Origin: Fusarium oxysporum f. sp. lycopersici 4287
Taxonomy: Eukaryota; Ascomycota; Sordariomycetes; Hypocreales; Nectriaceae
DNA: 10,732 bases
NCBI RefSeq assembly: GCF_000149955.1
Contig: NC_030991.1
Location: forward strand, 1-10,732
Reading direction: 5' to 3'
The notes under the pieces are model-generated. The model ran no database searches. It was not told the origin of the DNA and was given only the letters and a program-made list of their open reading frames with translations. The stretch's first letter is position 1. Each line of letters opens with the position of its first letter. This document shows, one piece after another, positions 1-9,838 of this stretch. The position numbers were made by a program, and so were the translations under genes.

Positions 1-1742
1 AGCTTTTCGTACCTATTTCCCTTGTACAGTCATGGATTGAATACACCAACAGCTGGGTCGCTCACTTGCTCGAAAATGCCGTTATTGACAACTGGAATAC
101 CCCCCTTTCCAAACAGTCCCGCATTCTCAAGTGGGAAGGCATCTCCACCGCAACAGCTTATGTATGGCTTGGGGTCCTTATTTACCTAGGAATTCATAGG
201 GAAAATCCCTCAAGGACCATTGGAAGGCTCCTAGGCTAGGAGATCAGCGCCCCCTTCACTCAATCATCAAGTTCACGCCCTTACGCCGGTTTCAGCTGAT
301 TATAAGGTGTTTCCGCACTTTTGACTACACCAAGCTCGATGTGAGGGATGAGGACGATCTTCCAAAGACCTTCCAAGCGGCTGAAGAGTGGTCTGATCAC
401 ATACAAAGGGTGTCTATCGAGCTCTATCTTCCAGGGACTAATCTGACTGTAGATGAGTGTATGATCCCTTTTACAGGCAGATCAAAAGAGATAACGCTCG
501 TCAAGGGAAAGCCTACGCCGGTAGGGTTCAAAGTCTGGGTTATTGCGCAACAGGGCTATTTTCTGCAGTGGCTTTGGCATGTGAAGGCATCACCATATAA
601 GGCTGTAGCGATTGAGCTACCTATACCACAACGGTGCGGCAAGAAGGGAAAGCTGCTGACCGAGATCCCTCTCAGCAATACACAGAGCGTCGTGGTTCAC
701 CTACTGAAAAGGCTGTTAACGCAGACATATCACGTCTTCACAGATAACCTCTTCTCGTCGCCGCAGCTCTTCCGCCTTCTTCGGCAGCTTGGATACGGGG
801 CTACAGGCACGGCACGCCCTAACAGCGGCATCACCACCGAGATGAAGCATATAAAAGAGACCGGGAAGCTTCCTGATGGCAAGCCTTTGGCGTATAATAA
901 GGTATATTTAATCCCGACGAAGGATAAACAGGTTTGGACAACTTTACCTATATTTCCCTTACTAATTTGTCTCTTTCTGTTCCCTCTAGGTCCTTCAAAT
1001 CGCTTGGAAAGATAGCTCTGTAGTGCTCTTCCTTTCAACTGTGCACAGCGCAGCCCCTCTTGCCCGCACACGTATAAAGAGGATGTTGCCCGACAAAAGA
1101 GGCACAAAGGCAGAGGCACAACGCCTGCAGCAGGTATTCAATGGTGATAGCTTCAGGATGATCCCTATTCCTTCTATTGCCGCTCAGTATAACGTTGAAA
1201 TGAATCACGTGGACCGCGGCTATCAGATAAGGCCCTATACAACATATGAGCATCGATTCCGGCGCGGTCCTTGGCAGGCGTTGCTGTGGTCCTTCCTCCT
1301 TGAAGTCGCACTTGCGAATAGCTTCATTTTGCAGAAGAAGACCCGGCAGCCTCGTTCGAAGCCCTATACCACGCTTCAAGCTTGGAAAGAGGCTATTTAC
1401 AACGCCATTTTCAACAAGTACGGCACCGATAGCTGCACAAGGAAGAGATGCCGTACAGGGAAGGAAGAAGACAGCGAGGATCTTGAAGCACGGCAAATTC
1501 ACCTACAAAGAGATATCAATCATGTCTACAGAGGCAGAAATAGCTCTTCACCTTGCCTAGCTTGCAAAGGCCCCCGCCAAGGGCAGCCTCGACCCGCCAA
1601 AAGGGGGAAAAAAAAAGGAGGTTATTTACAGCCGATATCAGGAAATGCACGAGGTCGGGTTAGCAGGTACGGCTGCAAAGTGTATGATGTAGCGATTTGT
1701 AACAATGCTGACTGTAGGTACTTATATCACACGCCAATTTAG
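1..1742 (+). pseudogene. piggyBac-like DNA transposase (DDE_Tnp_1_7), 3' part, one frameshift, one intron
   Basis: Cut-and-paste transposase of the piggyBac superfamily, truncated on the left by the window edge. Positions 3 to about 203 encode the N-terminal part in one frame (ending ...GVLIYLGIHRE). The match continues in another frame from about 206 (SLKDHWKAPRLGDQRPLHS) to 931, then after an intron from 990 to the TAG at 1740-1742. The switch near 201-205 falls in a run of four A and is best explained by loss of one A. The likely catalytic aspartates are all present: D in VDECM (codon 452-454), D in FTDN (743-745) and D in WKDSS (1011-1013), the last followed by the family's LFLST segment. 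NHVDRGYQIR and a C-terminal Cys-rich domain (CLAC, then C-x7-C-x4-C-x4-H) also fit the family. No terminal inverted repeat or flanking TTAA pair was recognised. I am confident of the family; inactivation depends on whether the one-base deletion is real. Confidence 0.88.
932..989 (+). other. Intron in the piggyBac-like transposase gene (58 nt)
   Basis: The reading frame upstream ends in CAG at 929-931, followed by GTTTGG. A branch-like TTACTAAT lies at 959-966, and a pyrimidine-rich stretch ends in CTCTAG at 984-989. Removing 932-989 joins the KDKQ end of exon 1 to VLQIAWKDSS in exon 2. This restores the transposase segment holding the third catalytic aspartate and skips the stop at 1013-1015. 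Length and branch site are typical of filamentous fungi. The 5' splice site is weaker than the GTAAGT/GTATGT consensus. Confidence 0.85.
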
Positions 1743-1940
1743 GTGTAGATGGAGGTACCGGCTGTCACGGTTCATTTTGATTGGCCCCCCACCCCTGTCG
1801 TGACTTCGTGGATGCCTTGTGCCACTTAAAGAGATAGGGTTAGAGATCCAATCAGACGATTAAGCGCATCGCTGAAAGTGGAGTCGCGGCAGTTTCGCCA
1901 GATAACCCCTTTCAAGTGAAAGAGAAAAACAGGGGCAGCG
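1743..1940. other. Spacer between the piggyBac stop and the retrotransposon
   Basis: These 198 bp contain no coding segment that I can support. They should include the piggyBac 3' untranslated region and possibly its right end, but no clear inverted repeat or TTAA target was found; TTAA occurs inside the spacer around 1827 and 1860 without recognisable ends. A small palindrome, CTTTCA-AG-TGAAAG, lies around 1908-1921 inside a CCCC...GGGG pair just left of the LTR. Confidence 0.5.
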
Positions 1941-2178
1941 TGTCACAGCTCGACCAGACTGGCCTACCCTAGACCACTAACAAGGTAGATCCGGATCACG
2001 TGGCGATACGTTATCGCAGAGACTTTGTTTACCGACCAGATAGTTCCTGAACGTAGCTCCTCGAGCTACGTCTTGTTAATAGAGCCTGACCTGCCTGCAG
2101 TGCCTATCCGTAGCAATAGACCGTATTCTGCCTGAAGCGTTCCCCGTTCACCTGCCCTACCGAGCCCAGCCCGTGACA
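1941..2178 (+). repeat. 5' long terminal repeat (238 bp)
   Basis: It begins TGTCA and ends TGACA, a 5-bp inverted terminus. It matches the sequence at 7390-7627 base for base as far as I can read. It should hold the promoter and the transcript start, but I see no convincing TATA box. Inside it is a perfect hairpin, ACGTAGCTC (2051-2059), loop CTC, GAGCTACGT (2063-2071). The right arm is complementary to sequence just downstream of the LTR and may act as a self-primer. Confidence 0.95.
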
Positions 2179-2180
2179 CT

Positions 2181-2189
2181 ACGTAGCTC
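2181..2189 (+). promoter_or_regulatory. Putative minus-strand primer binding site, self-priming (Tf1/sushi-like)
   Basis: Two bases after the LTR end comes ACGTAGCTC, a perfect 9-nt complement of GAGCTACGT at 2063-2071 inside the LTR. In Tf1-type elements the 5' end of the genomic RNA folds back onto the primer binding site and primes reverse transcription, instead of a tRNA. The placement, two bases from the LTR, is where a primer site should be. No tRNA-like TGG motif sits immediately at the LTR edge. A TGG-starting stretch at 2200 is 22 nt away, which is too far for a conventional site. This is an inference from complementarity alone. Confidence 0.55.
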
Positions 2190-2212
2190 CCACCAATTGG
2201 ACGCCGAACGCA

Positions 2213-3604
2213 ATGCCTGCCCACCCGACTCCCCCCGCTATCCCAGGAAGCCGCGCCGAATATGAGGCATGCTATGCAGAGGACCCCGATAAGTGGTACC
2301 AATACCTAAGCGACGCCTACGCCTGGATGAAAGAACAGGAATCCAACCAGGTCGCAGCCGATAGGAAGCTCGTAGAGCTCCAAGTCCAGGTCGAGACCCA
2401 GCAAGAGGAAATCCTGAACCTCCAGAACACCCTACAGGCGGTACAGATCGAGAAGTCCGCCGCCATGATGCAGAGGTCATGGGTAGAGGACCGGCTTGAT
2501 AAGAAAGAAAAGGAACTAGAGGCGGCCCGGGATGAAGCCCGCCAAGCTATAGCCTCTAGACTACCTACTGTATCAGCCCTAACGCCCTCCGCTACGCCTG
2601 ATCCCCTTGCTAAGACGCAAGCAGCTGAGATTGTGGGAGCGGCTCCGCCTCCTACTACCCGATCTACCGCCTCCGCCTACCTTTCAGAACGACTACCCGA
2701 CCCTGAGAAGTTTGAAGCTACCCGCGCAGACTTACGCCGCTTCCGTGATGCCATTACAGAGAAACTAACCGTTAATGAAGACCGATACCCGACTGCAGTG
2801 AGCCGTATGGCTTATGTGAATAGCCGACTGAACAAGGAATCCTACAAGCTCATACAACCTTACATCTTTAAGGGAGCTTGCCGCCTTCCAGACTATCAGG
2901 ATATCTTGGATATCCTACAGGGCGCCTATGGGGACCCGAACGAAGCCAGAACAGCACGACGGAAGCTAGATGTTATCAAACAGAGAGATAGAGACTTCTC
3001 TACCTTCTATGCCGAGTTTCAGAGCCTGAGCCTTGATAGCGGCCTTGAGGGAGATGCCCTGGCCCCTTTCCTCGAGAAGGCCGTATCGAAAGAGCTATCC
3101 GAGATGCTCCTGAATAACCCCCCTGCCGATTACAGCTATAATACATTAGTATCGCACTTCAAGGAACTGGATATACGCCTGCAAGAATACCGTGAGAAGA
3201 GCCGACCCTATATCCCTAAGAGGTCGAACCCTATACCTCGTGTAGGTCCTACACGCACACGGGCCGAGAGACAAGAGAGGAAGTCCCCCTCGCCCCGTAG
3301 GGGTCGAAGCCCCCCTGAGAATCCCCAGCTTGCCGGAGACCCCATGGACTTAAGCAATCAACGCCGCTATATCCGCCCGAACTACCGCAGAGAGAATAAC
3401 CAGTGCTTCCGTTGCGGGTCGTCATCTCACTACCTCCGCGACTGCCCTGAACCCGACACCCGGCCTGCTAAATTCCGACACGCAGCTATTCCCCAGAGCC
3501 CTTACCGCTATAGCCGTCACTCCTCTCCAAGATCCCCGGCTCTAGACCGATCCGACTCCCGCAACTCACGAAGGCACCAGGAAAACGGGGCGAGCCTGTC
3601 CTAA
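2213..3604 (+). CDS. gag: Gag structural protein of the Gypsy element (463 aa)
   Basis: Capsid/nucleocapsid protein that would assemble the cytoplasmic virus-like particle and bind the element's RNA. From the ATG at 2213, a coiled-coil-like, Glu/Gln/Lys-rich stretch covers about residues 50-110. A helical central region around residues 160-325 ([20 protein letters not shown] onward) resembles the retrotransposon gag domain. A basic Arg/Pro/Ser segment follows. One CCHC zinc knuckle, C-x2-C-x4-H-x4-C ([14 protein letters not shown]), lies at residues 398-411, followed by an Arg/Ser-rich tail. The ORF is intact, with no internal stop, and ends in TAA. It starts 34 nt after the LTR; no competing upstream start was needed. 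Pol is open in the -1 frame from 3514, overlapping the gag end by about 90 nt. Confidence 0.93.
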   Translation: MPAHPTPPAIPGSRAEYEACYAEDPDKWYQYLSDAYAWMKEQESNQVAADRKLVELQVQVETQQEEILNLQNTLQAVQIEKSAAMMQRSWVEDRLDKKEKELEAARDEARQAIASRLPTVSALTPSATPDPLAKTQAAEIVGAAPPPTTRSTASAYLSERLPDPEKFEATRADLRRFRDAITEKLTVNEDRYPTAVSRMAYVNSRLNKESYKLIQPYIFKGACRLPDYQDILDILQGAYGDPNEARTARRKLDVIKQRDRDFSTFYAEFQSLSLDSGLEGDALAPFLEKAVSKELSEMLLNNPPADYSYNTLVSHFKELDIRLQEYREKSRPYIPKRSNPIPRVGPTRTRAERQERKSPSPRRGRSPPENPQLAGDPMDLSNQRRYIRPNYRRENNQCFRCGSSSHYLRDCPEPDTRPAKFRHAAIPQSPYRYSRHSSPRSPALDRSDSRNSRRHQENGASLS

Positions 3605-3714
3605 GTCGGCGGCAGGCTCCCGCCTCACTACCACCCGCACTGAAGATCAGACTATCTGCCGCCTCGGTCCATGGGATTCCAGTTGAAGAGGAAGGGAACC
3701 AACGTTCTAACTTA

Positions 3715-7350
<3,636 letters not shown>

Positions 7351-7374
7351 CCTATCTCGACAGAGCTCGATGCT

Positions 7375-7386
7375 AAGAGAGGGGGG
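7375..7386 (+). promoter_or_regulatory. Polypurine tract of the Gypsy element
   Basis: The purine run AAGAGAGGGGGG lies 25 nt after the pol stop and three bases (TAC) before the right LTR. This is the expected position for the RNase H-resistant primer of plus-strand DNA synthesis. Confidence 0.85.
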
Positions 7387-7389
7387 TAC

Positions 7390-7627
7390 TGTCACAGCTC
7401 GACCAGACTGGCCTACCCTAGACCACTAACAAGGTAGATCCGGATCACGTGGCGATACGTTATCGCAGAGACTTTGTTTACCGACCAGATAGTTCCTGAA
7501 CGTAGCTCCTCGAGCTACGTCTTGTTAATAGAGCCTGACCTGCCTGCAGTGCCTATCCGTAGCAATAGACCGTATTCTGCCTGAAGCGTTCCCCGTTCAC
7601 CTGCCCTACCGAGCCCAGCCCGTGACA
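7390..7627 (+). repeat. 3' long terminal repeat (238 bp)
   Basis: Same sequence as 1941-2178, from TGTCA to TGACA, including the hairpin (arms 7500-7508 and 7512-7520). It should supply the transcript 3' end. The right flank, ATTGT, does not repeat the left flank of the element, CAGCG. Confidence 0.95.
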
Positions 7628-8191
7628 ATTGTACAGTATATTACTAGAAAAGAAAAAGGTTAGGACAGAGAGTATATTGCTATAAAGATAGTAATAAAAA
7701 GGTTATTATATTTTATATAAAGAGAGCATATAAGGAATAAAGAGAGAAAGGAAAGTAAAAATATATTAGGTAGTATAAGTACTATATAAAGGGAAAAGTA
7801 AGTAAATAGTACTTATATAACTAAGGGTAAATATAAAGATTAACTAGGATGAAAGATAATATTACAGAAAAGGAAAGAGAAAAAAAGAAAAAAAGAAAAA
7901 AATAAAGAGATTTTATAATAGTAAGATTAAATAGTAGATGTATAGTATTAGGGTTATTATAAAGCATTAAAACACAAGGTTAGGAAGAAGTAACTAGTAG
8001 GATAAAAGGGTTATAAAGTAGAAAGAGAAAGATAAGATATAAAGAGGGAAATTAAAGAGTAAGGTTATAATCTACTAAAGGTAGTAGATATAGTAAGTGT
8101 AAGGCAGTAGTAACAAGAGTTAGGGTTAAGGAAGAAAAGTAATATTATTCTATCTAGTGTTTATTTTAAGGTTAGGGGTAAACAGAGTTAT

Positions 8192-8305
8192 AGGGTTAGG
8201 GTTATAGAGTTTTTCAAGGTTAGGGTTAAAGCAGGTAAAAGGGTTAGGGTTATAGAGTTTTTCAAGGTTAGGGTTAAAGCAGGTGAAAGGGTTAGGGTTA
8301 TAGAG
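8192..8305 (+). repeat. 48-bp tandem repeat containing TTAGGG motifs (2.4 copies)
   Basis: Copies lie at 8192-8239 and 8240-8287, with a partial third copy at 8288-8305. The two full copies differ at a single base near the end (GGTAAA versus GGTGAA). Each contains AGGGTTAGGGTTATAGAG, a T-rich spacer, and GGTTAGGGTTAAAG. The unit is built largely from telomere-like heptamers and hexamers, but with conserved non-telomeric spacers. It was therefore duplicated as a unit rather than added base by base by telomerase. Confidence 0.9.
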
Positions 8306-8386
8306 AGTAATAATGGTTAGGGTTGAAAGGAGTGATTAAAGGGTTAAAATAAGTGTAAAAAGATTAAATTTTTTTTTTTATATTAT

Positions 8387-8430
8387 CCGCCGGAGGCGGT
8401 GCGCACGGCAGGTGCAGCGCGACAGCGCTG
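8387..8430 (+). repeat. GC-rich 44-bp double-hairpin repeat, copy 1
   Basis: It contains CCGCC-GGA-GGCGG (8387-8399), then the palindrome TGCGCA (8400-8405), then CAGCGC-GACA-GCGCTG (8415-8430). It stands out sharply from C-poor surroundings. A second copy lies 297 bp downstream. I do not recognise a named family. It resembles, in form only, the GC clusters and double-hairpin elements described in fungal organelle genomes. Confidence 0.85.
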
Positions 8431-8570
8431 GGTTAGGCAAGGGAATAAGGTAAAAAAGGCAGAGATAGAAAAGCAGTTATAGACTACTAAGTAATAGAGT
8501 TAAGGGTAGATAAAGTAAAAGGTAAGGGGAGTTGTAATAAGTTGCAGGTTGCTAACTGCTGACGTGATTG

Positions 8571-8622
8571 AAGTAGAGAGTGAGGAAGCAACCGCTGGCG
8601 TTATTAAGTAGAGAGTGAGGAA
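8571..8622 (+). repeat. 17-bp direct repeat, two copies
   Basis: AAGTAGAGAGTGAGGAA occurs at 8571-8587 and again at 8606-8622, 35 bp apart, between the two GC-rich 44-bp elements. It is a short local duplication with no assigned role. Confidence 0.8.
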
Positions 8623-8683
8623 AGAATGACCGGGGTTAAGGAGAAAGGTAAATAAAGGGATAAAGGGGTGTGAAGGGTTTAAT

Positions 8684-8727
8684 CCGCCGGAGGCGGTGCG
8701 CATGGCAGGTGCAGCGCGGTAGCGCTG
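8684..8727 (+). repeat. GC-rich 44-bp double-hairpin repeat, copy 2
   Basis: Same orientation as copy 1 and 41 of 44 bases identical. Both stems are perfectly kept (8684-8696; 8712-8717 with 8722-8727). The differences are one C/T change in the linker and two in the second loop (GACA versus GGTA). Changes confined to loop and linker suggest that the folded form matters, or that the copies diverged only slightly after duplication. Confidence 0.85.
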
Positions 8728-8760
8728 AGGGGTAATATATCAGTCATGCGTTGAGGGTGC

Positions 8761-9838
8761 GGGTTGGGGCGGCGTCGTGTGTGGTGAACAATACACTGAG
8801 AAATTCCACAGTAAATCAACCACGTCGGTGCACGAAATAAAACGTGGATCAATCGATACCTTTCAGCGTAATCAAAATATTAAGAACATGATAGAGAATT
8901 TTACATACTAATAGAAGAGGCTACTGCTGAGTAAAGACAGAATTCGAGGTTGATCTCATATTCAGTGATCTTGATCCTTGATAGTGGCTTGAGAAATGGG
9001 CGAATAAGAGGAAATATAAAATGGGAAGAACCCTGTCGAGTCTTTGAGCAGCCAATACGATGCATTATAAAATCGAAAGAACCCTGCCATATCCTCAACA
9101 ACGAATGAGAAAATACTTTGGTTCGCTATACCCTGCATATCCTCAGCAGGCGGCATCGTCAAGATGAACGACAAGGCGGCTCAACTGCATCACAGATGAA
9201 TGAAGACAGTTCCACATGAGGAACCTCTTATTCGCATCGGAAGTACATGTGCATCAGTTGAGGAATAATCTTACTTATCACATGACGATGGAAATGAAAC
9301 AGAAACGAACTTGAACTTAGACAAATAATGTTATAGATGTGTATTGTAATGTTTCCTCGTTTTGACTTACAGGTCAGTCATTCTAAATATTTACCATTAT
9401 TGGTCATTGTAGGAGGAATGCCCTTCTGAACTAGGACCTCACCAATTCGTTTTGCTGAATGTGACGCACTCCCTTGCTACTGCGACCGCCATAACCACCA
9501 ATATCTTGACCTTGAACCAATCACCTATCCTAGTCACGGCATAACCTGGTCAGCTCTATCACCGCCAATACAACCTTCTTATTTCCCAGTCCAATCAGAT
9601 ACGACAGATTGCCAGGGTTCGCAAACTATAACGGCCTACATCTCACAAATAGTCTTTTGAACTCATTAAAGAAAGGCGCACTAATGTAAGTGACAGCCAA
9701 TTACAATTATGGTCATTTCAAGGGGAAAAAGGGGGATACTATGAACTAAGTAAATGTAAACAAGTGCGGGAGGAAATAGCAGAGCGCGAATTCGCGAGGA
9801 GCATCGTGATGCATGCCAGTTCATAATTCTCACTCAAG
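8761..9838. other. Gene-free stretch of ordinary composition upstream of the right-edge gene
   Basis: Base composition returns to normal after about 8780. The only open frames are short (about 70 codons or fewer), mostly on the minus strand, and show no recognisable motifs. Weak repeats near 9026-9150 are listed separately. The last few hundred bases should contain the promoter and leader of the gene at 9839. I see no convincing TATA box. Two small palindromes lie in the presumed leader: CGCGAATTCGCG (9785-9796) and GCATC-GT-GATGC (9801-9812). Confidence 0.6.
9026..9150 (+). repeat. Degenerate repeat of about 50 bp, three partial units
   Basis: ACCCTG recurs at 9030, 9081 and 9130, spaced 51 and 49 bp. 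The first two units share AAGAACCCTG (9026-9035, 9077-9086). The second and third share ACCCTG followed closely by CATATCCTCA and a CA. The rest of the unit has drifted. This could be a decayed tandem duplication; the similarity is short, so confidence is moderate. Confidence 0.45.

Larger units (their letters stand above)
7641..8760. other. C-depleted, strand-asymmetric AT-rich region with telomere-like motifs; no gene
   Basis: From 7641 to 8386 I count 24 C in 746 nt (about 3%), with no CC and no CG dinucleotide, while G remains frequent on the same strand. The bias continues more weakly to about 8760, broken by two GC-rich 44-bp repeats. Nine TTAGGG hexamers occur between about 7945 and 8322, all on the + strand, mostly inside GGTTAGGGTT. 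A long A/G tract (about 7867-7907) and a T run (about 8369-8379) are also present. No ORF of coding quality exists on either strand. RIP normally depletes G and C equally over both strands, so it does not explain the asymmetry. A degenerate, telomere-derived subtelomeric sequence is plausible, but this is inference. Confidence 0.75.

Noticed and set aside
730..1502. Minus-strand frames of 129 and 155 codons across the piggyBac gene
   Set aside because: They are antisense to exons with clear transposase motifs and have no motifs of their own.
1763..1805. TGTCACGG followed by CGTGAC as a solo LTR remnant or element terminus
   Set aside because: Only 6-7 bases resemble the LTR start, no second copy exists in the window, and the 6-bp inverted pair with a 29-nt loop can be chance.
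1900..1938. CCCC...GGGG pair around CTTTCA-AG-TGAAAG as the piggyBac right end
   Set aside because: No matching left end is in the window and there is no adjacent TTAA, so the claim cannot be supported.
2196..2214. TGGACGCCGAACGC as a tRNA-type primer binding site
   Set aside because: It starts 22 nt after the LTR end, whereas tRNA primer sites normally sit within a few bases of it, and I could not match it to a tRNA 3' end with confidence.
7775..7816. Inverted repeat ATAAGTACTAT / ATAGTACTTAT
   Set aside because: An 11-bp AT-rich match in very AT-rich DNA is plausibly chance, and nothing nearby gives it a role.
7641..8386. RIP (repeat-induced point mutation) as the cause of the AT-rich tract
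   Set aside because: RIP changes C to T on both strands, so it lowers G and C together. Here G stays common and only C is depleted. The neighbouring retrotransposon shows no RIP-like decay either.
8500..9174. Short minus-strand open frames (66-70 codons) in the spacer
   Set aside because: They have no recognisable motif, overlap one another in different frames, and lie in skewed or repeat-bearing sequence where stops are rare by composition.
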